From positions 310,001-374,000 of the forward strand of contig NZ_CP065047.1 in NCBI RefSeq assembly GCF_015689175.1: DNA of 64,000 nt. Reading direction: 5' to 3'. Source of the DNA: Mycobacterium kubicae (GTDB lineage Bacteria > Actinomycetota > Actinomycetes > Mycobacteriales > Mycobacteriaceae). The position numbers and the translations under genes are program-made. Of the stretch, positions 28,567 through 38,218 are shown in pieces; within the stretch, counting starts at the first letter, position 1, and each line of letters begins with the position of its first letter. Under the pieces are notes generated by a model. That model was not told the DNA's origin. It worked only from the letters and a program-made list of their open reading frames with translations, and did no database searches.

Positions 28567-28809
28567 CTACAGACTTCGGTGGTCGGCTTTGCCGACGTGA
28601 TAGCCGGTGGGGAAAGTCTTTTCGATGACCTGCAGTTGATGGTCCACGCGTGACTCCAGTTCAAGGACCACGCAGCTGTCACCGTAGGCCTTGGACTCGA
28701 GCACTATGTAGCGTTGACCGCCACCGTTGACATCGGTTATCGGGTCACCGGAATGCAATTTCTCGACCGGTATTAATTCAGGGGATCCATTCGACTCCAC
28801 CCAAATCAC
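28567..28809 (-). CDS. Hypothetical small protein
   Basis: An 80-codon ORF, MIWVESNGSPELIPVEKLHS at the start, then GGGQRYIVLESKAYGDSCVV and LESRVDHQLQVIEKTF. The acidic, beta-rich translation and balanced composition look like a real protein, and an independent gene is plausible in the 317 bases before the next ATG-led unit. It has no family I recognise. Its base composition is lower in GC than its neighbours, which suggests recent acquisition or a non-coding stretch. Confidence 0.45.
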   Translation of the reverse strand: MIWVESNGSPELIPVEKLHSGDPITDVNGGGQRYIVLESKAYGDSCVVLELESRVDHQLQVIEKTFPTGYHVGKADHRSL

Positions 28810-29138
28810 AGTAAGTCAACTCCGCGAGTGAGGGAATAGTTGACGCCGCGGTGGCGCTGCGCGCTCGACGCCGGTAGCCGCACCCAGCCCAGCTCAATGC
28901 GACACGAGCGATACGGCGCGAGCTGCGGCGATGCGGCGGAGAGCTGACGCTACGACACTGTTCTCGTTTCTCAAGTAACCTCACGGAGCGAACATCGCCC
29001 ACAATCCGGCGTTTCTCGCTAAGCCAGCGCCACTAGGGATTGAGCGGCTAACCAAGGCACCTCCAACCCTTGCATCACCAGGCGTCATCTGTAGGTAACC
29101 GGCGTCGTCCGCTGTGCCCGCGCGATCGGAGAGTTGAT
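28810..29138. other. Intergenic region upstream of the broken FAAL gene
   Basis: 329 bases with no supported gene. GTCAACT at 28815-28821 and AGTTGAC at 28838-28844 form a 7-base inverted repeat. GGAGAG lies 5 bases before the FAAL start at 29139. An M. tuberculosis PE_PGRS gene occupies the corresponding interval as I recall it; nothing resembling its Gly-Ala repeats is present here. Confidence 0.4.
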
Positions 29139-31060
29139 ATGGCAGTGCCCAACCCCTACGTCGTGAATGGGAAAATCAAATTCCCCGACAACGGCAGCTT
29201 GATTCGTCATGTGGAGCGGTGGGCCCAGGCGCGTGGACAAAGCCTGGCTTACCGCTTCCTCGATTTCTCCGCTGATCCCGATGGCGTCTATCACGATCTG
29301 ACCTGGTCGCGTTTCGGTGCCCGCAATCGCGCCGTCGGCGCGCGCTTGCAACAGGTCACCCAGCCCGGTGACCGGGTCGCGGTGTTGGCTCCGCAGGGCC
29401 TCGACTACATCGTGGCGTTCTTCGGTGCGCTGTACGCCGGTGTCATCGCGGTGCCGTTGTTCGACCCCGCCGAACCGGGGCACGTCGGCCGGCTGCATTC
29501 GGTTCTCGACGACTGCAAACCCACGGCGATTTTGACCACTACCGGTTCGGCGGAAGGAGTGCGCAAGTTCTTCCACCACGATCGCCGCGGCGCGGAACGG
29601 CCGCGCATCATCGCCGTTGACGCCGTCCCCGACGAGGTCGGTGAAACCTGGCGATCACCGCAGGCGGACCCGACCGACATCGCCTACCTGCAATACACAT
29701 CCGGGTCCACGCGTACCCCGGCCGGTGTGCAGATCACCCACCGGGCGGTGGCCACCAACCTGGCACAGCTCATCTACGCACTGCAGGTGGAAGAGGGCCA
29801 GCGGGGCGTGATGTGGTTGCCGCTGTTCCACGACATGGGTCTGATCACCGCCATGGTGCCCTCGGTCATCGGACACCGCATCACCTTCATGAGTCCGGCT
29901 GCGTTCGTGCGTCGGCCCCTCCGCTGGATCCGCGAGCTCGCGGTGCTCGGCGACGACGACGGTCCCACCTTCTCGGCAGCCCCGAATTTCGCCTTCGAGC
30001 ATGCGGCCTTGCGCGGTCTGCCCAAAGACGGTGACCCCGAACTCGACTTGAGCAACGTTTTCGCCCTGCTCAACGGCAGCGAGCCGGTCTCCACCGCGTC
30101 CATGCGCAAGTTCAACGAGGCGTTCGCCCCATACGGCCTGCCCGCCACCGCCATCAAGCCGTCCTACGGCATGGCCGAAGCGACACTTTTCGTATCCACC
30201 TCGTATCCACCACCGACATGAAGCGGGAGGCCACCACCACTTACGTGGACCGCGAAGAGCTCACCCAAGGCCGCTTCCGCGCCGTCGCCCACGACGCACC
30301 TTCGGCTGTCGCGCAGGTGGCGTGCGGTGTCGTCTCGATCGACCAATGGGCCGCCATCGTCGATCCCGACACCGCCACCGAGCGCCCGGACGGGCAGGTC
30401 GGTGAGATCTGGCTGCACGGCGACAACATTGGCTCCGGCTATTGGGGCCGGGAGCAGGACACCGCCGAGACTTTCGGCAACGTGCTGCACACACGCGCCA
30501 GCCCGTCGCACGCCGAGGGCGTGCCCGAGGACGGTCGTTGGATGCGCACCGGCGACTACGGCACCTACTTCGACGGCGAGCTGTATGTCACCGGCCGGGC
30601 CAAAGACATGGTGATCGTCGACGGTCGAAACCACTATCCGCAAGACATCGAGCACACCGCCCAAGAGGCCAGCACCGCATTGCGCAGCGGCTATGTGGCC
30701 GCCTTCTCGGTGCCGGCCAACCAGCTGCCGTCCCAAGTTTTCGACAATCCTCACGCCAAGCTCGATAACGACCCGCAAGACGGCTCCGAGCAGCTGGTGA
30801 TCGTCGGCGAACGCGCGCCCGGCGCGCGCAAGACCGACATGCAATCGATCGCCGGCAATATCCGAGCCGCGGTCGCGGTACGCCACGGCCTGACTGCGCG
30901 CGACGTACTGCTGGTGCCCGCCGGGTCGATCCCACGCACCTCGAGCGGCAAAGTCGCTCACTCCGCCTGCCGCGCCGCCTACCTCGACGGCAGCTTACGC
31001 GGCGGGCACACCCAAGACGCCTTCCCCGACCACGTGCCCGAACCGGAAACGGCCGGATAG
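29139..31060 (+). pseudogene. FadD32-like fatty acyl-AMP ligase interrupted by an 11-bp tandem duplication
   Basis: Together the two frames encode an about 637-residue fatty acyl-AMP ligase very similar to FadD32, which activates meromycolic acid for Pks13. Seen: [86 protein letters not shown] and [15 protein letters not shown]. Translation then meets TCGTATCCACC twice in a row (30190-30200 and 30201-30211) and stops at 30219-30221. Removing one copy restores [10 protein letters not shown] and the full C-terminal half: [52 protein letters not shown]. No other defect is seen, so the break is recent. A separate intact fadD32 is expected elsewhere in the genome. Confidence 0.92.
30190..30211. 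repeat. Perfect 11-bp tandem duplication
   Basis: TCGTATCCACC occurs twice head to tail with no mismatch inside the FAAL gene. The unit is not a multiple of three, so it shifts the frame. This is the usual product of replication slippage and could revert by losing one copy. Confidence 0.95.
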
Positions 31061-31110
31061 TCCGCTTGGTCCCAGCGCGCCCGGGCCGCGGTGCAAGCGA
31101 CAATGGTGAG

Positions 31111-31977
31111 ATGCAAGGCGTCAATCCACCGCAGTCGCCGGCCGAGGCGCCGACTTGTTACCGCCATCCCGGTCGCCAGACCTACGTCCGGTGCACCCGA
31201 TGTGAACGGCCCATCTGCGGGGACTGCATGCGCAGCGCTGCCGTCGGTCACCAGTGCGTCGAATGCGTGCACGCGGGGGCCCGGACCATTCGACAGCCGC
31301 GAACCCGATTCGGCGGACGCCAACGGTCCGCCACACCGGTGGTCACCTACGTCCTGATCGCCATCAACGTATTGGCCTTCGTTGCCGAGCTTACGTCGGT
31401 AGACGTGCAGAAGCAGTTGGTGCTGTGGCCACCGGGTGTCGCCAGCGGCCAGTTCTATCGGCTGGTCACCTCGGCGTTCCTGCACTACGGCGGCCCACAT
31501 CTGCTGTTGAATATGTGGGCGCTCTACGTGGTGGGGCGGCCACTCGAAATGTGGCTGGGCCGAATACGATTCGGCGCGCTGTACGCGCTCAGCGGGCTAG
31601 GCGGATCGGTATTGGTCTACCTGCTGTCCCCGCTCAACACGGCAACGGCGGGCGCATCTGGCGCCGTATTCGGTCTGTTCGGCGCAACTTTCGTGGTGGC
31701 CAAGCGCCTCACCCTCGACGTCCGCGGTGTGGTGGCAGTCATCGTGGTCAACTTGGCCTTCACCTTCGTGGTGCCGGCCGTCAGCTCTCAACTCATCAGC
31801 TGGCAAGCCCACGTCGGCGGGCTCGTCACGGGTGGGCTGGTTGGGGCGGCCTACGTATATGCACCGCGGCAACACCGGAATGCGATCCAAGCGGCGGTAA
31901 CGGTCATGGCCTCGGCGTTGTTCGTCGCGCTCATCTGGTGGCGCACAGTGGATCTGCTCACCGGCGCGTTGGCATGA
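31111..31977 (+). CDS. Rhomboid-family intramembrane serine protease with N-terminal zinc finger
   Basis: 288 residues. The first 60 hold a B-box-like zinc site: CYRHPGRQTYVRCTRCERPICGDC and HQCVEC. The membrane domain begins about residue 75. Rhomboid motifs present are HYGGPHLLLNMWALYVVG, GASGAVFGLFGA with the catalytic Ser in GASG, and QAHVGGLVTGGLVGA with the catalytic His. I chose ATG 31111 (MQGVNPP); an in-frame start 45 bases upstream is less likely. It corresponds to the Rv0110 rhomboid of M. tuberculosis. Substrate unknown. It overlaps the next gene by ATGA. Confidence 0.9.
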   Translation: MQGVNPPQSPAEAPTCYRHPGRQTYVRCTRCERPICGDCMRSAAVGHQCVECVHAGARTIRQPRTRFGGRQRSATPVVTYVLIAINVLAFVAELTSVDVQKQLVLWPPGVASGQFYRLVTSAFLHYGGPHLLLNMWALYVVGRPLEMWLGRIRFGALYALSGLGGSVLVYLLSPLNTATAGASGAVFGLFGATFVVAKRLTLDVRGVVAVIVVNLAFTFVVPAVSSQLISWQAHVGGLVTGGLVGAAYVYAPRQHRNAIQAAVTVMASALFVALIWWRTVDLLTGALA

Positions 31978-32435
31978 GCTGGTGGGTGGCCAGCGTCGAA
32001 CGAACCCTGACCGAAGACGTGCCCGCCCCACCGGCGGACGTCCGGGCGTTCTATGTCGACCTGGACAACCTCAAAACCCTCCACCCGTTGATCGCGGCGG
32101 TACAGGTGCTGTCGCGTACCCGCACGACCGACGGCTATCAGCACAGCTATCAAGTGACTGATCGCATCCCGTTAGGGCCCTGGCGATTCCGAATCAGCTA
32201 CCGGGCCCGGCTGCAGGTGCCGACGGCCGGTGACGTCAGAACGCAGGCAGACCAATCACCGGGCGTGCGCCTGCGGGGGACGGTCAGCTTCGAGCCGATA
32301 GCCGGCGGCACTCGTCTCACCGAGCGGATTCACCTAACCGCGCCACGGCCGCTGGCGGCCTTCACTGTCCGCGCGGCAGACAAAGCGCACCGCGAGATGC
32401 TGGCGGGCATCCGCCGTCACTTCGAGTCGTGCTGA
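31974..32435 (+). CDS. SRPBCC family protein
   Basis: 153 residues beginning [20 protein letters not shown], overlapping the rhomboid stop by ATGA and therefore translationally coupled. The pattern [25 protein letters not shown], central [18 protein letters not shown] and [18 protein letters not shown] fits SRPBCC/polyketide cyclase-like ligand-binding proteins. The same frame is open far upstream inside the rhomboid gene, but that part is a shadow. The 3' end overlaps the convergent SDR by 19 bases. Confidence 0.78.
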   Translation: MSWWVASVERTLTEDVPAPPADVRAFYVDLDNLKTLHPLIAAVQVLSRTRTTDGYQHSYQVTDRIPLGPWRFRISYRARLQVPTAGDVRTQADQSPGVRLRGTVSFEPIAGGTRLTERIHLTAPRPLAAFTVRAADKAHREMLAGIRRHFESC

Positions 32436-33205
32436 ACGGTTCTCCACTCCGAGGACAGCGCCAAGTCGGACAAATACTTCGTCGAGCTCCAGCCGCCGTC
32501 CACAACAATGGTCTGACCGTTGATGAACGCGCCCCCGGGAGAGCACAGAAATGCGACGGTACTGGCGACGTCCTCGACGCTGCCCAGTCGCTGATGCGGC
32601 GTCATCTCGATATTGATTCGCCGAAACCGCTCGTCGCGCAGCCTTTCCTCGGTCATGGGCGTTTGAATGACACCGGGAGCAACCGCGTTGCAGCGGATCC
32701 CGCGGGCACCGTATTGGCAGGCGATGTGTGTGGTCAGTGCGGTGAGCCCGCCCTTGGCCGCGGAGTAGGCGCCGCCGCGCATGCCGCCGACCACGGCGAA
32801 CGTGGAGGTGATGTTGACGATTCCGGAGCCGGGTTGCATACGCGGCAGCACCTCGCGAATGAGCCGGAACGGCGCACGCAACATCAAGCCGAGGAAGTGA
32901 TCCAGGGATTCGTCGTCGGTCTCGTGCAGCGGTTTCGGACTACCCACCCCTGCGGCATTGATCAGGAAATCGACCTGGCCCCAACGGTCGAAAGCGGTAT
33001 CGGCGATGGACTTCGGGGCCTCGTCGTCCGTCAGGTCGGCCGGGTAGGTCGCCACCCGATCGGGGTCGTCGATGTGGGCGGCGAGGTCGGCGAGCTTGGC
33101 CTCGTCACGTCCGGTCGCGAACACCGCCATGCCCATGCCGGCCAGCGTTGTCGCACAACCGAATCCGATACCGCCGGTAGCTCCCGTCACCACCGCAACC
33201 GCCAT
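32417..33205 (-). CDS. SDR family oxidoreductase of the GntR-linked catabolic locus
   Basis: 262 residues: [16 protein letters not shown] near residues 7-22, [33 protein letters not shown] (Ser, Tyr-x-x-x-Lys), [10 protein letters not shown] and [12 protein letters not shown]. This is a classical FabG-like SDR. It is the last gene of the leftward arm SMP-30/GntR/acyl-CoA ligase/SDR, with one base between the ligase stop and its start. Probably a ketoreductase or alcohol dehydrogenase for an intermediate of the pathway. Confidence 0.88.
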   Translation of the reverse strand: MAVAVVTGATGGIGFGCATTLAGMGMAVFATGRDEAKLADLAAHIDDPDRVATYPADLTDDEAPKSIADTAFDRWGQVDFLINAAGVGSPKPLHETDDESLDHFLGLMLRAPFRLIREVLPRMQPGSGIVNITSTFAVVGGMRGGAYSAAKGGLTALTTHIACQYGARGIRCNAVAPGVIQTPMTEERLRDERFRRINIEMTPHQRLGSVEDVASTVAFLCSPGGAFINGQTIVVDGGWSSTKYLSDLALSSEWRTVQHDSK

Positions 33206-33206
33206 C

Positions 33207-34814
33207 TCACCGCTCCGTCTTCAGCAGCGCCGCTTTGATCTGGTGCTTGAGCACCTTTCCGGCGTCGTTTTTCGGCAGCAGGTCCCAGATGACCACTTGC
33301 TCGGGCACTTTGAAGCGCGCCACTCCCGCTTCCTCCAGGAAGCCGCGCAAATCGGCCACGTCGGGGCCGGGGGCGGCGGCCGGAACCACGACGGCGCACG
33401 CCCGCTCGCCGGTCCGTTCGTCCGGAAGCCCCACTATGGCGATCTCGGTGATGGCGGGATGGCCGGCCAGGATGTCTTCGACCTCTTTGGGCGAGATGTT
33501 CTCACCGTTGCGAATGATCAGATCCTTCGCGCGCCCGGTGACGACGAGGTACTCGTCGTCGACCCAACGCCCCAGGTCCCCGGTGCGGAAGTAGCCGTCG
33601 GCGTCGAAAGCCGTTGCCTCGTCTTCGCGGTGTTGATAGCCGACCAACATCTGGGGTCCGCGCACCCTGATCTCGCCGTCGACGAGTCTGATGTCAGCGA
33701 CACCGACGCGGCCGTCGGTGTCGGCGGCCCGGTCGCTGTTGCCTGGGGCGCCGATTGTCGTCACCGGCACTTCCGTCGAGCCATACACCCGGGTGACGAC
33801 GGCTGACGCGAAATAGCCCGCCGCGCGGTGTATCAACGCCGTTGACACTGACGCCCCGCCACAGACGAACAGTTTCAGATCGGGCAGTCGGGTGTGCGCG
33901 GTCTGCGCCGCGGTCAGCAGTTGCTCGAGGAAGGGTGTCGCTCCGGCCATGTGTGTGCAGCGTTCGGCCTGCATCAGCTGCACTGCGGTGTCGGCGTTCC
34001 ACCGATTTAGCAAAACCGCGGTGGTCTTCAGGAGCAGCGGGCATTCGAAGGCGTAGATGGAACCGCCGATGTGCGCGATGGGCGAGGCCACCAGGAAGGA
34101 ATCACCGGGTTCGACCATCCAGTGCTCGCCGATCTGGCGGATCAGCGCATGGATCGAATTATGTGTGTGCAGAACCCCTTTCGGGTGACCCGTCGTTCCG
34201 GACGTGTACAGGATCATCCGTACGGCGTCGGGATCCAGTGCGGGCAAGCGCATCGCGTCGCCCGCGTCGGCCAGCAGCGCCGGAAACGGTAATTGGTCGG
34301 ACGTGCCCTCGCCGCGCACCACCACGACCTGCGGTGGGGATTCCAGTTGAGAAGTCACCCGCGCCAACATCGAGGGGTAGTCGTGGCGGTTGTACTCCGC
34401 CGGGATGAAGATCATCCGGCTGTCGGCGTCTTCCAGAATGAACCGAAGCTCGCGGTCTCGCATGGAGGGCAGGATGGGGTTGGCCACCATCCCGGCCAGT
34501 GTCGCGCCCAGATAGATGACCGCGGCTTCGTGCCAGTTGGGCAGCAGGAACGACACCACGCTGCTCGGCGGGATGCGAGCGAGTAAGGACTGTGCGAGCG
34601 CCGTCGCCTGGCGCCACAGGCTCTGACAGTCCAACCGGTGTTCCCCGTCGACCACGGCCGGCCGCTGCGGGGTGTCCTCGGCCGCGGCGCGCAGCGCATC
34701 GGCCAGTGTCTCGCGGACCCACCACCCTTCGGCGTACGCGGCGGCGGCTCGGCGGTCATCCCATCGGATCGACCTGCCGCCGACTATTTTTCGGCTCACA
34801 ACGCCGTCAGACAC
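33207..34814 (-). CDS. Acyl-CoA ligase (cyclohexanecarboxylate/long-chain-type AMP-binding)
   Basis: 535 residues. AMP-binding motif [19 protein letters not shown] (about residues 197-215), [51 protein letters not shown] and the C-terminal catalytic Lys in [13 protein letters not shown]. The N-terminal part resembles CoA ligases acting on cyclic or aromatic acids rather than long-chain FadD enzymes. Its start overlaps the end of the GntR gene by 8 bases. It would activate the carboxylic acid substrate or product of the locus. Confidence 0.88.
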   Translation of the reverse strand: MSDGVVSRKIVGGRSIRWDDRRAAAAYAEGWWVRETLADALRAAAEDTPQRPAVVDGEHRLDCQSLWRQATALAQSLLARIPPSSVVSFLLPNWHEAAVIYLGATLAGMVANPILPSMRDRELRFILEDADSRMIFIPAEYNRHDYPSMLARVTSQLESPPQVVVVRGEGTSDQLPFPALLADAGDAMRLPALDPDAVRMILYTSGTTGHPKGVLHTHNSIHALIRQIGEHWMVEPGDSFLVASPIAHIGGSIYAFECPLLLKTTAVLLNRWNADTAVQLMQAERCTHMAGATPFLEQLLTAAQTAHTRLPDLKLFVCGGASVSTALIHRAAGYFASAVVTRVYGSTEVPVTTIGAPGNSDRAADTDGRVGVADIRLVDGEIRVRGPQMLVGYQHREDEATAFDADGYFRTGDLGRWVDDEYLVVTGRAKDLIIRNGENISPKEVEDILAGHPAITEIAIVGLPDERTGERACAVVVPAAAPGPDVADLRGFLEEAGVARFKVPEQVVIWDLLPKNDAGKVLKHQIKAALLKTER

Positions 34815-35553
34815 GTACCCGCCGCATCGTCATAGAGTGGCGGAACCGTGATGCGGGATGGGTATTGATGGTCACCTGCGCGACCTGACCGTCCGACGTC
34901 TTGTAGGTGCGCCGGACCTCCAATGCCGGAATGCCCGGGTCGACGTCGAGACCCTCGGCCAATTCCGGTGAAACGAGTACCGCGGCGATTTCCTGATGGA
35001 CCTCGACGATACTCAATCCGAACAGGTCCTCGATGAGCGGGAAGATCGGGCCTTCATGGCGTTGCAGTAACCTGCCCACCGCCGCGAATGCGCGGTTGAT
35101 GTAGTACTCCGTGCGGCAAAGCGCGGCCGCGGACGGGTCTTTGTCTGCTTGACGGAAGCCGCGAACGGCCAGCCATTGTTCACCGGTGATCAGTCCAGTC
35201 CGAGCGGCAAGCACGTCGTCGACAGTGACCGTCGCAACCGATTCGATCGCGAACCGGGTGCCCGTCGCGAACGCGACCAGGTCGTTGATCGACATGACGT
35301 GTTGCACATAGGAATCCGACGACGGCCGCGGCACGACCAACGTCCCGGTCCGCGGCCGCGAGGACACCAGGTTGTCATCGCGCAGTCGGCGCAATGCCTC
35401 CCGGATGGTGTAGCGGCTGACCGCGAATCGCTCGCATAACTCGTGCTCGGTAGGCAATTGCGAGCCCACCGGGTACACACCGTCGACGATTTCCTTGCGC
35501 AGCGTGCGTGCGACCTGCAGGTATCGGTGATCGACTACCTTTGCGTCGGACAT
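34807..35553 (-). CDS. GntR-family regulator (HutC/UTRA type)
   Basis: 248 residues. Winged HTH at about residues 8-75: TLRKEIVDGVYPVGSQLPTE, then LCERFAVSRYTIREALRRLRDDNLVSSRPRTGTLV. The rest is a UTRA effector domain ending with the family-typical ALEVRRTYKTSDGQVAQVTINTH pattern. The gene lies inside the leftward arm, between the SMP-30-like protein (12-base gap) and the acyl-CoA ligase (8-base overlap). It is the likely repressor of the whole locus, acting at the paired GTCCxGACAA sites near 37230 and 37325; the ligand would be a pathway intermediate. Confidence 0.93.
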   Translation of the reverse strand: MSDAKVVDHRYLQVARTLRKEIVDGVYPVGSQLPTEHELCERFAVSRYTIREALRRLRDDNLVSSRPRTGTLVVPRPSSDSYVQHVMSINDLVAFATGTRFAIESVATVTVDDVLAARTGLITGEQWLAVRGFRQADKDPSAAALCRTEYYINRAFAAVGRLLQRHEGPIFPLIEDLFGLSIVEVHQEIAAVLVSPELAEGLDVDPGIPALEVRRTYKTSDGQVAQVTINTHPASRFRHSMTMRRVRV

Positions 35554-35565
35554 TTTTGCGGCCTC

Positions 35566-37209
35566 TCAGGCTTCCCGGCGCAATGCCAACACGCTGCCTT
35601 CAGCATCGGCCGAGACGTACAGCGTGCCATCGGCTGCGGCCGCGATGCCGGCGAACGGGCCCTGCGGACCGGAGAAGGGCGGCATGCCCAGCAGCGGCTT
35701 GGGCGTGACACCAGGCGGGGCGCCCACCGGCAAGTCCGCAGCAATGGTTCGGCGAGCCCGGGTCTCCATGTCGACTTCGATGAGTTCTTTGGCGTCCGCG
35801 TCCAGGATGTAGAGCGCCGTGCCCAGCGCGAGAATGCCCTGCGGGCGCCGCAATCCGTCCACGACGGTGGCGGTGCCGGTGCCGGTGCCGTCGAACTTGC
35901 GCACCCGCCCGGCGCCGGCTTCGGCCACCAGGCAGGCCCCGTCAGCGGCGACGGTCACACCCACCGGCTCACGCAGATCCGAGGCCAGCACTTCGACCCG
36001 GCCGCCGTCGATGGACAGGACCCGACCGGCGCCGAGTTCGGCGACGAAGACCGCGCTGTCCGCAGTGACCGCGATTCCGTACAGCTGATCGAAACCCGCT
36101 GCGAGGACTTTACTTTCGCCAGCGTTTGGGCGGTAGCGGACCACTTCACCGTTGGAGGTGGTGACGAGGAATTCCCCGCTCGCCAACGGCGCCAGGCCGC
36201 GCAGAAATCCGGGATACCCGGGCGTGAACATCATGCCGACGGTGTGCAGTGTCCCGTCGGCCAACATGTAGAAGTAGGTTCCATCGGCGATGTACAGGTT
36301 GCCGTCGACGCCGACGGCCAGATCCAGTGGCCAGTTCAACCCGCCCGGTAGCACGGTCCGCGAACCTCCGGCAGCCAGTACTTCGGTGATCTCCCCGGTG
36401 AAATTGCTGACGAACAGCCGATCACCCGCGAAGGTCAGATTGTCCAGCCCCGGGTTGAGGTTCGCGAGCACCGTTCGGTCTCCGGTGCGCGGATCGATAC
36501 GCAGCACCTCGCCGCTGTGCACCTGGGTGGAGACCAGGTACCCCTGGGAGTCGAACTTCACCGCGTCGGGGACCCCGAGGTCCGCAGCGACCCGCTGCGG
36601 ATTACCGCCGTCGGGATCAATGCGCCAGATCTCGTTGGCGCCCATGAGCGGGAAGTACAGCAGACCGTCCGGCCCCACTTCCATGGCGTTGGGCGAAGGC
36701 AGGTTGTCCAGCAACACCTGCCGCACCGCGCCGTTGCGATCGAGTTCGAGCAGGCGTCCACCGGCGCGGCATTCACCGATGAACAACCTGCCGCGGTGAA
36801 ACGCGATGCCGTTGGCGCACGGCAGGTCGTCGCGCAGCACCCGGGTGCGTCCGGTGGCGTCGCGGACGCTGACCCGGCCGTCCATGACCTCGGTCGCGTA
36901 GAGGTTGCCGCCCGGGTCGAAGGCCACGTCGTCGGGGGCGACGATCGCCCCGCCCTTCGCGCTGACGGTGTCCAGTTGTCCGGACCTCAGGTCCAGCGCG
37001 CTGATCTGGCTGCCGGTCACCTGCGCGATGTAGACGCGGCCGTCCGGTCCGGTGCGCAGCCCATTGGCGCCGAACAACCGACTCGGCGGCGTCAGCCGCG
37101 TCAACGTCCAGCCTTCGGCCAGCCGCGGCTGCAACGCGGCCGCGTACCGCCCTTGATCAGGGCCGATCTGCTGCGACGATCCGGTTGCGGTTACCACCGC
37201 TCGGACCAT
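35566..37209 (-). CDS. SMP-30/gluconolactonase-like beta-propeller protein
   Basis: 547 residues built of repeated propeller blades, each with a phrase of the form DGxLYxAD or similar: GPDGRVYIAQVTG, DPGGNLYATEV, GPDGLLYFPLMG, GVDGNLYIADGTYFYML, AADGACLVAEAG, AADGTLYVSADA. It is about twice the length of SMP-30 lactonases and may hold two propellers. No signal peptide is seen. Members hydrolyse lactones or act as sugar-type sensors; in a cluster with a Baeyer-Villiger monooxygenase, which makes lactones, a lactonase role is attractive but inferred. It begins the leftward arm. Confidence 0.8.
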   Translation of the reverse strand: MVRAVVTATGSSQQIGPDQGRYAAALQPRLAEGWTLTRLTPPSRLFGANGLRTGPDGRVYIAQVTGSQISALDLRSGQLDTVSAKGGAIVAPDDVAFDPGGNLYATEVMDGRVSVRDATGRTRVLRDDLPCANGIAFHRGRLFIGECRAGGRLLELDRNGAVRQVLLDNLPSPNAMEVGPDGLLYFPLMGANEIWRIDPDGGNPQRVAADLGVPDAVKFDSQGYLVSTQVHSGEVLRIDPRTGDRTVLANLNPGLDNLTFAGDRLFVSNFTGEITEVLAAGGSRTVLPGGLNWPLDLAVGVDGNLYIADGTYFYMLADGTLHTVGMMFTPGYPGFLRGLAPLASGEFLVTTSNGEVVRYRPNAGESKVLAAGFDQLYGIAVTADSAVFVAELGAGRVLSIDGGRVEVLASDLREPVGVTVAADGACLVAEAGAGRVRKFDGTGTGTATVVDGLRRPQGILALGTALYILDADAKELIEVDMETRARRTIAADLPVGAPPGVTPKPLLGMPPFSGPQGPFAGIAAAADGTLYVSADAEGSVLALRREA

Positions 37210-37223
37210 AGCAATTGGGCCTT

Positions 37224-37330
37224 GGTCCAGACAATACGATGAGCAGAATCCGTATGCGCCCTTGACGTGCTGAAGGACAAGAGAGAATCATGCTCTCTAA
37301 TGAGTGCACGTCGTTATCTTGTCCGGACAA
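37224..37330. promoter_or_regulatory. Divergent promoter region with paired GntR-like sites
   Basis: Two related sites: GGTCCAGACAA at 37224-37234 and TGTCCGGACAA at 37320-37330, 9 of 11 bases identical. The second is the core of a perfect 12-base palindrome, TTGTCCGGACAA (37319-37330). They flank the short gap between the two arms. AGAGAG-aatcatg-CTCTCT (37281-37299) is another palindrome over the rightward start. Expected binding protein: the GntR regulator of the locus. Confidence 0.6.
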
Positions 37331-38198
37331 AATGCCAGCCGATGTGATGGGGCTGACCGGCCGCACGGTAGTGGTGGCCGGCGCAGCAGGCGGCGGTATC
37401 GGCACGACCGTGACCAGGATGGTCGCCCGAGCCGGCGCCACCGTGGTGGCGGTAAGCCGCAGCCAAGACAACCTGGACGAGCACGTCGCTCCGCTGGCCG
37501 CCCAGGGACTGCCCGTGGTCTCCGTCGCGGCCGACATCTCCACCGATGACGGCGTGTGCGCCACCCTGGATGCCGCCCGGCGCGCCGATGGCGAATTGCA
37601 CGGCCTGGTCAACGTCGCCGGCGGCGCGGACCCGTCGACCTGGATGCCGTCGACCCGGGTGACCCGCCGCGACTGGCAGGACCTCTTCACGCGCAACCTC
37701 GAAACGATGTTCTTCCTGAGTCAGGCTGTGGCCGGCGAACTGAAGAGCAGCAAACGATCGGGCTCGATCGTGTCGATCTCGTCGATCAGCGGCATGAACA
37801 CGGCGCCGTTTCACATCGCTTACGGCACAGCCAAAGCCGCGATCGTGGCGGCGACCCGAACGATGGCTCTGGAACTGGCCTGCGACGAAAACGGGACCAC
37901 CATCCGGGTCAACGCGGTCGCTCCGGGGGTTACCGAGACACCGGCCTCGCGCACCTACACCGACGAGGATCCCGAACGCGACCGGCGGGCCATCGCGATG
38001 GGGCGGCGGGGTCGTCCCGAGGAGGTGGCCGGGGCCATTCTGTTTCTGCTTTCCGACTTGTCGACCTACATCACCGGCCAGACCCTGCTCGTCGACGGCG
38101 GACTCAATCTCAAGTGGGGCCATCTGGATTCGGACAACACATCGCTGTTTCTCAAAGACCAATCTTTCCGCACCGCGATCAAGCGTTGGGACGCCTGA
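37290..38198 (+). CDS. SDR family oxidoreductase, first gene of the rightward catabolic arm
   Basis: 302 residues from ATG 37290. Later ATGs at 37332 and 37347 give 288 and 283 residues; the last starts MGLTGRTVVVAGA as most SDRs do, and would put the TTGTCCGGACAA palindrome in the leader rather than the gene, but only 37290 has a purine-rich site upstream. Motifs: AGAAGGGIGTTV, VNVAGGADPS, ISSISGMNTAPFHIAYGTAKAAI (Ser, Tyr-x-x-x-Lys), APGVTETPAS, ITGQTLLVDGGL. Rieske oxygenase gene follows after 20 bases. Probable role: oxidation or reduction of a hydroxyl/keto group of the substrate. Confidence 0.85.
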   Translation: MLSNECTSLSCPDKMPADVMGLTGRTVVVAGAAGGGIGTTVTRMVARAGATVVAVSRSQDNLDEHVAPLAAQGLPVVSVAADISTDDGVCATLDAARRADGELHGLVNVAGGADPSTWMPSTRVTRRDWQDLFTRNLETMFFLSQAVAGELKSSKRSGSIVSISSISGMNTAPFHIAYGTAKAAIVAATRTMALELACDENGTTIRVNAVAPGVTETPASRTYTDEDPERDRRAIAMGRRGRPEEVAGAILFLLSDLSTYITGQTLLVDGGLNLKWGHLDSDNTSLFLKDQSFRTAIKRWDA

Positions 38199-38218
38199 GT
38201 GAAGGAAGGGAGGACCAG

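Noticed and set aside
30181..30225. Programmed ribosomal frameshift in the FAAL gene
   Set aside because: There is no slippery sequence; an exact tandem duplication explains the frame change fully.
31254..31973. Long plus-strand ORF reading through the rhomboid gene into the SRPBCC gene
   Set aside because: The part before 31974 is in a different frame from the rhomboid and lacks family features; only the SRPBCC part from 31974 is supported.
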